Made by a program: the position numbers and the translations under genes. This document shows positions 46,226 through 58,700 of a stretch of DNA of 64,000 nt, piece after piece; position 1 is the stretch's first letter, and each line of letters begins with the position of its first letter. Source of the stretch: Oscheius dolichura (taxonomy: Eukaryota; Nematoda; Chromadorea; Rhabditida; Rhabditidae); the NCBI GenBank assembly GCA_932521035.1, contig OW051497.1, forward strand, positions 9,424,001 to 9,488,000, in the 5' to 3' direction. The notes under the pieces are model-generated. The model was given only the letters and a program-made list of their open reading frames with translations, did no database searches and was not told where the DNA came from.

Positions 46226-47710
46226 ACAGACAATAAATCTATGGTATCCATATGGCACTCAGTGCGTGTTGCGTTCTCCGTTTTCAGGCAGAATTTTTCC
46301 TGCAGAGAGGAACTTTGAGGGCTGATGACCTTACAAAACAGACGATAATATCGAATTGTCAAACAAACGCAAAATTTTTGGCACTTTGAACAGGTTCTTG
46401 TGAAATAAACAAGCTCACGCTCTTCTTTTCTGAGGGTGTTTCTCCAAAATAGTGTCTACCCCACTCGGTTGAACTTTTTGGTCATTGAACAGAGATAACA
46501 TTCTGAGAATTCTCTTCGTCTCTATAGTATGCCTCCCGTGGAGACATTTCTTACATCAGCATTTTTATTCATTTCCACAAGCGCATCAACAATTGATCGC
46601 AGACGCGGAAAGCACAGGTTACCACAATTTGTTGCCATTTTCGCTTCCGCTTTTGTGGACTGTTTCCTATTTTCCACGATTAGTGCGATTTGCTATCAGG
46701 TGGCCTGAGGAAGGACTTTGCCATTTGTATCGGTCTATTCTTCTTTTCCGCCATTCTTGAGAAGAAAGACGTTTTCCAGAGATGTACAGAAGTCAGGAAT
46801 ATTTCACTCCGGCTGAATTGTGCCTAAGTCGACCAAGTTCTGTTGCAGAGTGAGTGAGTTTGGAGATAAGAGACACGCCTGTCCGTAGTTTGTGATTTTG
46901 GCCAGCTTTTGAGCAGGGTACAAAAAACGTAGAGTCCTTTAGTATTCATAACAAGGCCACAATGGCTAACCTTTGGATTCGTAAGGGATAGTTTATGTGT
47001 TAGGTGGAAGTATAAGTAGGCGCCGTCGGACATGCACAGTTTAAGCTTCCACCCTCGCAATCTCTCACACTGGATTAGTCTGGGCAGATGGCGGGCTCAT
47101 CTATAGCTGACAGGTATCCCCTTTTACATTCGAGTGAACGATTCGCTACCTTTACTTTTGTATTACACCAGTCCAATTCTTTTCTATTGAGAGGGAGAGG
47201 AATAGGAGGCTACAGTTATCAAAATCTCTAGGCGATTTGCTAAATCATACGTTTTTCTACAAACCCTTTATATTCTCAGCTCTAAAGGGAATACACGACA
47301 TTCAAATTGAACGATATATTTTGATAACCCTTACTTACAAGTCAAAAAAGAGTAATTTCTTCTCTATTTCAAATATGAACAAGGGAATAATAAAGAACAC
47401 TTGTTATAATGGTCAATAGGTACAAAATTTATAGCCGTTCAAAAGTTTAGTTGCTTTATTTTTCATTTTTAAGCATTTCCCGGTTAACTCAAAGCAATTT
47501 ACAGAAAGAGTCAATTTATCCTTAGTACCCCATATTCCGGGCGACTCAAATTTTGAGTAAGCATAAGAGCAGGAAATTCTTGAGCAGTAAAAATTATAAA
47601 GTCTTTCTGTGCTAAAAAAGACAGATAGATAGTGATCTACAGGGCTCATACAGTTGCTTCATTTTCTGGGGCAATCTGCTCCGCTCATAAATTTGCGCCC
47701 TATTCGCAAT
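46226..47710. other. 1.5-kb intergenic interval
   Basis: This lies between the cysteine-rich array and PANK4. Short ORFs on both strands carry no motif, and an AATAAA-like signal follows the array near 46403. It is AT-rich toward 47250-47500. No RNA gene or clear repeat was recognised. Confidence 0.45.
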
Positions 47711-50700
47711 ATGTGCCCTTCCTACGATACCCAGTATAAGTTCAAACGACATGAGTTGCTTTCCTCACCCGTGCTTCCTCCTCACCGTCTCGTTTCCAGT
47801 TTCGATGTTATGAAGCGGAAAGCAGAGGTGAAAGACAGTATATCGTCTGTCCTTCGCAATGTCCAGTCGATTCAGAGGATTTCTTTCGATATCGGTAAGT
47901 TTATTCTCATATTGTTTCATTAATAAACACTTTTTTAGGACACACTGTAGTTAAAATCTGTTATTCTTCCCATGTTACTAAAAAGGAGACTATTTCTGAC
48001 GGAAGAGTGAGTTATTTCCCGGTGTTGAATCAATAGTTTCAATTTTAGGTAATTGATAAAGACGGTAAAACGTTGCACTTACATTGTATTCAAGTACGAT
48101 TGGAGGATTTTGAATCAGTTCTTGAATATTTTGCCGAGGTAGTTAATCTCTGCTTTCTTCTTTATTTTATAAAGTTTTTAGCAAGGACATATCGCTGAAA
48201 ATAAAGCTACGTTCATATCAACTCATGATACCGACAGTATTGAAAGTCTCATCAAAGAGAAATTAAATTTAGAGTGAGTAACAACCCACAGTTATTGTAA
48301 ATTTTTGTTTATAGGCTTCATCGAATCGAACAATTGCATTGCCTTGTCCATGGTACAAATTTCCTTATAAGGAATATTGAAGCTGAATCTTTCACGTACG
48401 ACCACTACAATGATCAGTGCAAGTAAGTTTTAATCAGTCTCTCATTTTAAGCCATTTTTAATACAGGTATAAATTTAAAACAGTTCGTCCTTCGACAATC
48501 TTGCCCTATCTCCTTGTTAACGTGGGCACCGGCGTGTCGTTCATTCTAGTAGAAAGCGATTCCAAATACACGCGAGTCGGGGGAAGTTCCCTGGGTGGAG
48601 GATCCTTCTTTGGACTAGCTCAGCTGATTTGTAGAAAAGGTTTTTTAAATTTATTGGTTATTGCAACGCTTTGAAACGTTTAGACATGACACACCGAGAC
48701 TTGGATGAGTTGCTTGAAATGGCTGAAGTTGGTGATCACCGCTATGTAGATAGCTTGGTTTCTGACATTTATGGAGCAAAGTAAGCTTTTGTTCTTTTTA
48801 TTTTATTAGGCTAAATTTAGTACGGAGATAGCTGGAATGAGCGGAGATATTATTGCCGGCTCCTTCGGAAAGTGTGCCCAGAAGGAGAATGCTCTGAAAA
48901 TTATGGACGATCCGGAATATCACAAGCACGCTATCAGGAGCCTTCTACTAATGATAAACAACAGTATTGGACAGGTAGTTTCTGTGTATTTGTTTTATTA
49001 ACGAACATTATTTGTTCAGCTGGCTGTCCTCTATGCTACCAAACTGGGAGTGAACAGGATATACTTTAATGGCTTTTTAATCCGCAACCACAATGTCATC
49101 ATGAGAACATTGGACTATGCTGTCCAGTTTTGGAGCAGAAAGTCAATGCATGCTTACTATCTCCGCCACGAAGGGTACACCTCAGCCATTGGAGCTTATT
49201 TTGAAGGAGGTTGTCGTATCAAATACAATACAGACGAAATCGGATGTAAGCTATTTTTCCTATTGTTTATAGTGCAATTTATAGGGGAAGGAGAGCGTCT
49301 GTCTTGGTGCGAATACTATCGAGGCTGTTCTGAACTGGGCCGCTTTGTTCCAACAGCGCCCCTGTCTGCAGGATTCACTGCTGGTGTACTCGAATTGGAG
49401 TGCACTCATTTGAGGCTTCGTCCTTTCCCTCTCCTTGCTGAAGACCTTACGGTATTTTGCTTTCTGATTAGGTTACGTGTCTTTATAGGTTTATAAGCCC
49501 GATGAGGTAGACCTCAGCGCTGATGAGAAGGACCGTGAATTTTGGTTGAACGTCATGGAGAAAAGTGTGACTGGCGTGATCAAGAAGGCCGTCGAATCGC
49601 AATCCATGGCTAGTGATGCCGCGGCAAGAGGAGAAGCTTTCAAAGCTGACTTCCTTCGACAGCTAAACATTATCCGCGAAAAATCGTTGTAAATCATTTG
49701 TTTCATCTATTTTCATTCCCTCGTTTAGCGCATATGGTGCCTGTACCGTGAGAAATCTCCTAGATCTTCGTGAGCAGCTTCTCAATGAGCATGGTTTTGA
49801 TGACACATATCTTCACGTTAGTATCATCAAATTCTCTTTATTGCCCCCTTTTAGCAAAAGAAACTCGAAAACGAAGTAGCCCTAGAGAATCTTCGATTGG
49901 TTCTCGACAATATAGATGCTCTTCCCACAGATAAAGACCGCCTTTTTATGGTTTCGAAAGGAATCTTAGCTGGGAATGTCTTCGATTGGGGAGCACAAAA
50001 AGTCGTAGAATTAATGCAAGCTAAAGGAGGGCTTTCATTTGATCAGGCTATTATGGCAGTTCCTGGTACGGATTCGTATTTTCCTGAACCATTCCTTTTA
50101 GATAGACCATGGCTGGAAGACACATACGACGTGTTTGAAAAGAAGGTTCTCTCCCAGCCTTACAAATGTGCTGCCATTTTCGTTGACAACAGTGGAGCTG
50201 ATGTTATTCTTGGAGTGATGCCGTTCGCAAGGGAATTAGCTCGTCTTGGAACAAAGGTAAGGATTCCATTTTGCTTTTCTATTGTCTCTAGGTCATCGTT
50301 GTTACGAATCTGTCTCCTGCTTTGAATGATCTGACATACCGCGAGATGCTTGGACTTCTTGACGGCTTCAAGGTAGTGGACGACCTCCTGGCCAAGTTTA
50401 TCGACGAGGGGATGATTCTGTTCAACCATTCCGGACAAGGATCGCCTTGCCTTGACCTCCGGTAACCCCCACAATGCTTATATTTTTCGTTTTGTTTTAC
50501 AGAAAGGTGCACCATGATCTGAACCGTCAGGTCCTCGAGGAGGGAGTCGACCTGGTTGTTGTAGAAGGCATGGGACGAGCTCTCCACACGAACTTCTCTG
50601 CCAACTTCACGTGCGATTCGCTCAAAGTCGCCATAATCAAGAGTGACTGGCTAGCAGAGAAGATGGGAGGAAAGCTGTTCTCCACAATTTTCAAATTCGA

Positions 50701-50746
50701 GACGGGAATGGGCGAATGCCGCCCACGGGCTGCTACTCTCACATAA
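47711..50746 (+). CDS. PANK4: PANK4: pantothenate-kinase-like domain fused to DUF89 phosphatase
   Basis: A two-domain metabolite-repair protein. After a start at 47711 ([11 protein letters not shown]; 47812 is an alternative), the kinase-fold part shows [74 protein letters not shown] and [17 protein letters not shown]. The DUF89 part shows [59 protein letters not shown] (metal-binding Asp/Asn), [21 protein letters not shown] and [17 protein letters not shown], ending at TAA 50744-50746. In other animals the PANK4 kinase domain is thought inactive and the DUF89 domain hydrolyses 4'-phosphopantetheine forms. I have not verified the key kinase residues here. More than a dozen introns are mostly about 40-50 nt. 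Confidence 0.92.
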
Positions 50747-50810
50747 GGCTTTATCATCGAGTCATCGTGTCTAGCTTTTCTCTTGATGATACCGGTACCG
50801 ATAAGATTTA

Positions 50811-50862
50811 CATATTAACAGATTATTACTTACAGATATTTTCTAATAAATCTAATACCTGA
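50811..50862 (+). repeat. 3'-UTR element, copy 1 (after PANK4)
   Basis: About 50 nt downstream of the PANK4 stop, including tattttctaataaat, closely resemble 52193-52244 after the next gene. Both contain an AATAAA polyadenylation signal in the same position. Confidence 0.55.
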
Positions 50863-51125
50863 CGTTTTTAATTTTCTGCAGGTATTCTGAAACTCCTCCT
50901 AGGAATAAGCTTTGCAGGGTAAAAAGCGCCGACCCAATTGCTACAGAAATGCCCCAAACCTGATGTTTATTCCTACTGCACTGCGTTTACGAAATGTACG
51001 GAGAGGCACAGTATTTTCAAAATATTTATCTGTGCGAAATGCGCTCTATCGATCACGCTCTGCTTAATCATCAAACTGTTTTTCAGCTGGTGCAGCCCAC
51101 ACACATTCAAGGCAAGCTGTCTACA

Positions 51126-51966
51126 ATGAGCGGTCTGGCAATGGCTCTCCCTACGAACAACAATAATAACAACATCCAAATGGAGGATCAACGCCCGGTC
51201 AAGGTAATTTACGTGATTCCTTTAAAAGGTTTTAGATCTATACATTCGGGGAAATAGAACCCGATGATCTCATAGTGGCCGTTTTTGGAGATAAAATTTT
51301 TCATTTGAGCAAGAAGGCAAGCCCCGCGGAACAGCCAAATAAAGTGATTCAGGTCATGATTGCTTCTTCTCGTTTCTTTGAATCATACTGTGGAACGGAA
51401 ATGCAGCTTGCTGAAGCCGTGAGTCCAATATGTTCCATGATCTTTTAAATATTTTGTAGGATGAATCAAATAACGTTAACCTTCCAACTATTTCTGCGGA
51501 TACATTTAATGATGTCATGGAACGCGTCCATTATGAGCAACCGTATCATTTTCTCTGTACAGGAGATATCAAAGGTAGAGACAATGTTTCAGATCTCAAT
51601 ATTCGTCTACTTTTAGATATCCTGTCTCTCCGCCCCATTCTTGATGTTGTGAACTACTTGGACTGTGGCATCCTCAAAAGTGAAATAGACTTGGAGTTAT
51701 CCGTTTCCCAATGTCGAGTTATGGATTGCAAATGCTACGCGATGAAATTCCTTGTCAGTCATCACTACAATTTGAAGCTCTCTAAGGTAGATTATTGCTG
51801 TCAAATGTATATTTTTGTAACATTTTAGAAAACTATTATGTCTAACAAAGAGGCTATGAAGTCTGCTCTGGGATATGTCGAAAAATGCCCGAGTGGATGG
51901 GGAGATCGAGGAGATATTCAAGAAACAATTCAGATGGTCAAAACCTTGATGGAGATTGAAGACTAA
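51126..51966 (+). CDS. BTB/POZ-like domain protein
   Basis: ATG 51126 (MSGLAMALPTNNNNNNIQME) begins 41 bases after the acceptor actgtttttcag. An apparent 32-nt intron leads to IYTFGEIEPDDLIVAVFGDK. A BTB-like fold follows: IQVMIASSRFFESYCGTEM, NLPTISADTFNDVMERVHYE, NIRLLLDILSLRPILDVVNY, and a BACK-like helical segment with CRVMDCKCYAMKFLVSHHY. It ends KTLMEIED at TAA 51964-51966. The S-x-F-F, L-x-x-I-x-x-x-x-F and late C-x-x-x-L pattern fits BTB domains that recruit CUL3, but the similarity is remote and no third domain (MATH, Kelch, zinc finger) is present. About 235 residues. Medium confidence on family, high that it is a gene. Confidence 0.7.
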
Positions 51967-53261
51967 GTAGTGAGGAAATACTCTTCAAAATACTAAAATA
52001 TACTCTTTAATATTAACAATTGCATAATCCAAAGCTTTTCCATGTTCCCATGTTCACAGTAATTTTCCTTTTCCATCCACCTCCAATCCTTGTTATTCCC
52101 ACGGTTAAATGCTTGCTTGATTTCAGATTGCTGTGATTTCCCAGATGATTTTTATGATGCTTGATCGTCAACTCATCTTATGCACATTTGTATATATTAA
52201 CCTATTATTACTTGCAAATATTTTCTAATAAATCCAATATATAATCTTATTTATGTTACCCTGGTTTTCCATAATCTTTACTTAACCTTTGGCACAATCA
52301 CACAAGTATCGTCGATACTGTTCAAAGCCCCCTCAACCCTAACTCTTTCTCGAATCGCTATCGGCCTTAATGTGGGTTTCCCCGTCATTTACGAACTCAA
52401 ATTCTTCTCATTTCTAGCAATTTAACTATTTACCTCAATAATCGAAATAATAATTGTATTAGAGAAAATACGCGGTAAGTAGATAAATGAACACTACTTA
52501 TTCTCATTGTCTTTCTCCTATTTTCACTTGAGATTTATTGTTAAACTTTGCATAATTTTGGCATCTTTTCCCTCTTCGTATATGCTTTACGACCCACCTC
52601 CTATCCGTAATCCCTGTGGTGTGATGTCCCCGTGATTCCCAATGTGTTTCGATTTGTGATATTATAATTTTTATGTGGGTATATTAAATAAAGGGTTAAT
52701 TTTTTGCACTAGAGTGAAAATCCGAGGTTATTTCGACTGTTACCTATATTTTTAGCATTCTACTCAGAGGAAATAGATAGTAGCTGGCACATATCAAGAA
52801 CCGACAAAGCGATGACGATGGGTCTGTCATCCTGAGTCAATGGACTATCAGTGTAAGTTTTGAATAGGCCTGTGAAAGGGCTTCGCCTGTTTCTAGAACG
52901 TTTTCTTTAATGTAATGCGTGGACAACAAGTTACTAACATAAGTATGGCTTACACTTCTTCCTTTCAACATTATAACTAGGAAAAGATTGGTTGTTTATG
53001 GAATGATGTAAATTTTCATCATCCACTCCAAATAGTAGTCTTTTGAATTTAAAAAAAGAGGAGGGACTCGTAGTGGTAGACAGCGTAATCAATTACCTGT
53101 TCTTATCTCCGGACCACAATCTACCCATATCAATCTAACTCATCTTTTTCGTGCAAGTTGTTGTTCCTTCCTGTTATTTTACGCGGCGTCCCCCGGGTTG
53201 GCTATAGGACGAGACAGTTTAGTCTGGCCGGAGACACAGATAGTGTAAACTGTTTTCAGTG
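51967..53261. other. 1.3-kb intergenic interval
   Basis: It starts with the 3' UTR of the BTB-like gene, including a 3'-UTR element shared with PANK4 and an AATAAA near 52227. Beyond that it is AT-rich with no ORF over 60 codons of interest. The ABCD4 promoter is presumably in the last few hundred bases. Confidence 0.5.
52193..52244 (+). repeat. 3'-UTR element, copy 2 (after BTB-like gene)
   Basis: This aligns over about 50 nt with 50811-50862, differing at a minority of positions. It shares attattact, atattttctaataaat and the downstream caata-like ending. It lies about 230 nt after the BTB-like stop codon. Confidence 0.55.
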
Positions 53262-55569
53262 ATGGATGCTGGCCGTTCCTCACCAAGTATAGGATTTCAA
53301 TTTGTTAAAAACTTCTATAAACTTTGTAAATGTCTTTATCCAAGCTGGGAATATGCTCTACTCTTAACTGTGATACTATTCGTCTTATCAGGTTCATGTG
53401 AGTTTTTCCCTCTTTTGTTTAATTTTTATTTTCTTTACAGATGAAGTGATAGCCTACCATTCGGGTACAGTAGTCGGAGAATTCTATAAAACTTTAATTA
53501 ATCGCAATGAAAGCCAGTTCTGGGACGTGTTCTATAAAGCCTCTCTTATTTACCTTGGCCAAACTTTGGTGGGTTGTCTTATCAAGTCGTCGAAACAGCA
53601 ATTTCTCCAGGTGAAGGCGCTTTGCTCCCTGTCTTCTTGGCTTCTAGCTGTGGCATTGAGGAGGAATCTTGTTACGGGTCTGCATAATATCTATTTTCAA
53701 CGACACACATACTATAAGATCAATACAATCCACAGAGAGAGCATAGATAATCCGTAAGTGCCTCAGCTTTCATTTTCATGCCGTTTATAGAGACCAACGT
53801 ATTACCCAGGATGCAGAGAAGCTAACAACTATCTTGGCCGTCAATGTGATCCCTTATTTTCTAATCTCTAGCGGTGTCATCGCGTACTACACTTATAAAA
53901 CATGGGAACAGTGAGTTATTTCTATTTTTTGAGCTTAAACCACTTCAGGGCAGGCCCAATAGGAGTAGCCTGCATCTATGGCTATTTTCTGATCGGATCA
54001 ATTGCTAACCGTATCTTAGTTGCACCAATTACTAAATGGACAGCGAGATTGGAAAGAACTGAAGGAGATTTTCGGTATGGTACCTATCAATTTTTTCAAA
54101 TTTTATATTTTCAGATACAAACATGTTTCTGTTAGAATTAATGCTGAAGAATCTGCTTTCTATGAGGCTGAACATTTTGAATATGTCCGTTACAAGTTAA
54201 AAATGATTAAAAGTTCAAATGTTTTAGGCAGAGTGCAATCGCTTCTTAAAATTACTGCTTTATGTACAGGCTAGGCTAGCTGTTTGGAAATTCCCAGCTC
54301 AATGTAAGCCATGTTTCTTTTCAATTTTTATACTTATATTCCAGATTTACAAAACTTTTTCGACTACTACGGAGGGATACTGACCTATGCCATCCAAGTG
54401 ATTCCTGTCTTCTTTTTAGACTCTTATAAGGATCTCTCACCAGGCGATTTTGCTCAGCAGATTAGCAACGTATGGATATCCCCTTCCTTTCTAAACTGAT
54501 AATTTGTAGAATGCCTTCTTCTTTATGTATCTCATCAACAGTTTCACTAGACTGACAGATCTCGCTATGAATATTGGAGAAATGGCTGGTTACACGCATC
54601 GGTAGGGATTAAATTAAATTTTTAGATTTAAATATATTTATAGTATTGCCGCCCTGATAGACTTATCAAAAGATACAAAATCGCCGGAATGGGAAACAAT
54701 ATCTCCTCCAGATGCGTGTTCTTTGTTCAAATTTGACGATCTCACATTTGCTTCATCAACTTTCGACCGGCGATCTCTTCTTACCTGTAAGTGCTCTCTA
54801 TTATTCCTTTGGACTTGTGGAAAAAAATTTCAGACCTCAGCTTGGACATTACAACGTTGAAAACTTTGTTAGTAACGGGCGATAGCGGCGTCGGCAAGAC
54901 CTCCATCTTCCGTGTGTTGAAACAGCTTTGGCCGCCTACTGGAGGTAACTTCACAACATTTTCTTCTATGTTTCTGGCTTTAGGTACCATATCACGTTAC
55001 GTAGACCTCGACAAAGTTATGTTCTTGCCTCAAAGGCCTTATCTTCCGGTTGGAAATCTTTCGTTGAGGCAACAGGTGTACTTTCCCCGAGAGGTTGACG
55101 AATCATATCTTGGTGGGCTTTCTCTTTACTCTTTCTAGCATTACTTCCAGATACCTCTGAAATACTTGATCTACTGGATACTTTATCACTTGGAACACTA
55201 GTCGGTTTGTGTGGAAGCCTTGACGATCCGACAGACTTCGAATGGCAGGATGTTCTCTCGCCGGGAGAGCAGCAAAGGCTCTCTCTTGTTAGAGTGCTTC
55301 TCAGGAAGCCGGCCGTGGTGATCTTGGACGAGGCGACTAGTTGCCTTGGAGAGGATATGGAACGGCATATTTATGATCTGTTAAAGAAGGTTAGGAATAT
55401 TTACCATTCTTTTAAATAACGAGTTTAGCACAAAATCTACTTTATCTCCATTGGCCATAGGACTTCTCTCTACCCCCTTCATCAGCAAGAACTTCACTTA
55501 AATGACATGAACTCTTTCACGATCAATGACATCTCACAAGACTTGTCAGAGAAATCTGTTCATTTTTGA
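53262..55569 (+). CDS. ABCD4-type half ABC transporter
   Basis: A half-size ABC transporter whose human orthologue exports cobalamin from lysosomes with LMBD1. ATG 53262 follows the acceptor gttttcag by two bases. The TM domain reads [20 protein letters not shown], then [58 protein letters not shown] and [20 protein letters not shown]. The ABCD4-specific [14 protein letters not shown] and [19 protein letters not shown] follow, with [16 protein letters not shown]. The NBD has Walker [11 protein letters not shown]-loop [20 protein letters not shown], signature LSPGEQQRL, Walker [12 protein letters not shown] and the H-loop SIGHR, ending EKSVHF at TGA 55567-55569. All ATPase motifs are intact. 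The sequence before the TMs is short and has no peroxisomal (ABCD1-3) targeting motif, which supports ABCD4. Confidence 0.9.
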
Positions 55570-55707
55570 ATGCATATAAATACAATTTGAATATATTTAA
55601 AAGAAGAAATAAATATTAAATAATCTCAGATAAATAGTGAAGAACCGCTGAAGATCCGCATTGTCGAGATTATTAATAGCCTTATACAAGAAACAGTTGA
55701 GCACCAG

Positions 55708-58700
55708 TTAGACGACAAATAACAGAGTGAGCAAAAGAACAAAAATAGAGGGAAGTTCGACTGTTGAATGACTTTTCCTGTGTGGCCTCCTGGTCGTTGT
55801 CGCCTCAGGAACCGCGTCTGTTACGTTGTTCTCGACAATGAAGAAAGGCGAATCGCCGTCCTGAAGGATAATTTAAGGAGAACGCGGATAATCAATTACA
55901 TTGTGAGAGAAGCCGTGGGAAATTGGGTCATCGGACACACAGCTGATAGTTCCTCCTAGTTCCAGGGTGAAGAGTCCGTCGTTACAGACGCAGACTGTTC
56001 CGTTGCAGCGGGAATCCAGAATACATTCTTGTCCATTGCCACATTCACCTCCTAAAAATTACGGTAATTTTGGCTCGCTTGTTGGGTTATCAAAAAGGAT
56101 GATAGGCAGACCTGGGAAAGCGATTCTATCCTGGGCAACAAAACCAGTATCCTGTCCACTAGTTTCTCCACGAGACTTGGGGATATCCTCAGGGGCGAAT
56201 GGAGTTCCCTCTCCTTCCCAGCCGACAATAACTTGGTCGATTTCATTGGTATTCAACAGCCAGGTGATCAAAGGCTCATAGTACTCCAACATGGGTTGTG
56301 GGTCAATTTCGGCTTTTCCAGTGATCATTTCCAAAGCCTTTAGCCAGTTGATCGATGATCCCATGGCCATTGTCTTACGCAGTTTCTCTGTGGTGTCTTC
56401 CGACAGGATGCATCCTTCGCTCTTGATCGATTCATGAGATATTATTGATGGCTCACTTACCAGGATCACGCCTTCAGGGCAGATTGCCTTCAAGATTTGG
56501 AACTGGACTACGTAGCTGATGATGTCCTTGCTGGCGGGAGAATGGACCTAAACATCTGCTTTTAAGAAAGATCAGAGGGATTGGAGCACCTGGCTGAGTG
56601 CTGTGTGGATAAGAGAATCCAAATTGGAAGCGTTGTAAGGCTGGGGAGCGCGGAGTCCTTCATACTGCTTCCTGAGTTGCCACCATCTGTCGTTGCTCTT
56701 CTCAATGTTGAGTTTTCCCTCGAAGAGCTCATAACGCCAGCTATCAGCGACAAGATTGAATGGAATCTTGGCAACATTTTCCAAAGCCTCTCTAAAAATT
56801 CAATATAAGACAAATAAGGCTGTAGGCTACTTGTATAGTCTGTTGATAATGATAGAGTCTTGAATTTCGAGATGATCGGAGGGAACAAGTTTCTGCGAGT
56901 ACAGGTAGTGGGGATTGGAAGCCAGTCGGCTGAATACTTTGGCAATAGCATCGCTAACCACAGGAGAAGCGTACTCCCTAAAAGCTTTTCCTAATAGAGG
57001 TAAACAGGATTATATTTACCTGAAGAGGAACGGCTGCTCTTTGTAGAGATACTGGTAGTAAGTCTGGACCAAGAGGCTGTGTGCCAACTGGAAGTCTGGT
57101 TCTCCTAACTGAGCGCAGGCCTTGATACTGAAAAGAACGTCTCTCATCGGTTAAAAATAACCCTAACCGGTAATCGTTTCCTCCCCTCATGTCAATAGCC
57201 GCTGCAGGGTTACAGATCATATCTCTGCTCCAGACGCGGGCGAACAAGGAATTAGTCCAAACAGTCTTGGGAAGAGGAGGGAATCCGACGGATTTAAAGT
57301 AGCGGTAAGCCTAATTAATAGGTTCGTGAGACAAGAGAATGACCTACCTTCGTGAACATTTGCTTGCTGGTGTAGTTTTGCGTATTCAAAGCCAACAGCA
57401 TATCACTGGGGGTAGCGTCCTCAACCTCGAAAGGTTTGGTTCTCTCATAATGAGCGGACCAATCTCCTCCCTCCAGAGATCCTAAAGGAAACTTTACATA
57501 AACGTTATGGGAAGAGCTTACCGAACAAGTGAGCCGGAATAGGACCGTCCTTGCTTAAGTCAACGGCGTTTTCATAAATTCCAGAAATCTGTCTTCTCAT
57601 ATAGGCGTGGAGGTGCTTGTAGAGAGGTTCGATCTTCTTGTAAACGTCTTCCATCTGCTTGTTTAAATCAAAAGCGGGAGCTCTGTTCTTATTGGAGAGG
57701 TCGAAAGCACTGCGCCACATGGCTCCGGCATCAGAGAATCCGTTCACTTGGGCTCCTACAGAGGTATACAGATGCCAGAAGGAGATGCTTACCTTTGGTA
57801 CTGTACTTGATGATTTCCTCATATGCTGGCTTAGTGTCAACGATCTGCGAGAGATAATTGTTCCATAAGAAAGCAAGACGGCCAGCATCTTTTTCTGTGT
57901 AGAAGATAGAATTCATGTCAATCTTCCTATAATTTTCCCCTCAATTGAATCCCGAAAAATATGTTTACTTCAAGGCGCAAGGTGGCGGCATATCCTTATC
58001 GCAGACGTTGGCATTTGTTGTGAGGAGGTTGACCTAAAAATGTCAAGATCATCTCTCTCCATATCTTCCCTCGGGTCTTACCTGTGCTTGGGCCTTGTTG
58101 TATTCCGCAAATTGGTCAGCTGAAAGAGCCTGCATTCCTTCGAAGGTCACAAATTCCAATTGTCTACGGATGCTAGGATCTGTTACGGACACGAGGTCAA
58201 ACTGCTTGCCCTGCATAGCTGTTGAGCGAACAAATTGGGCAAGCGCCTGGAATGCGTTGTTGGTAAAAACCAAGAAATTTTGACGAGATCACCTCTTCCG
58301 CTTCATCCAGAGATTTCTTGGTGAGGGGAGAAGCATTGGCGACGTACTTCCAGCCAGCAGAGGCGACTTCCATCATAATCTAAACAAATAAAGAAAAGTT
58401 AGAGTAAATGAAAGAGGATTTACCTTCTGTGCTTCACTCTCGTATCCTTCAATCCACTTGTTAACAGCTTCAGGGTCCTTGATTGATCCAGCAGGCTAAA
58501 AATACTATAATCAGTGGAAATTTAAACCGAAGAACCTGAACATTCTCAGTCTTCCAGTAGTCGCTGCTTCCAATTAAAGCTTGAACAGCCGGATTGGCAA
58601 ATGAAGGCCCTTTCTTTTGTGTAGATCCTGTGTTCAAGAATCTATCGACGAGTTCAGTGATCGCTGCATCGTCAACTTCATCAGGCTGGTTTTTCTAAAA

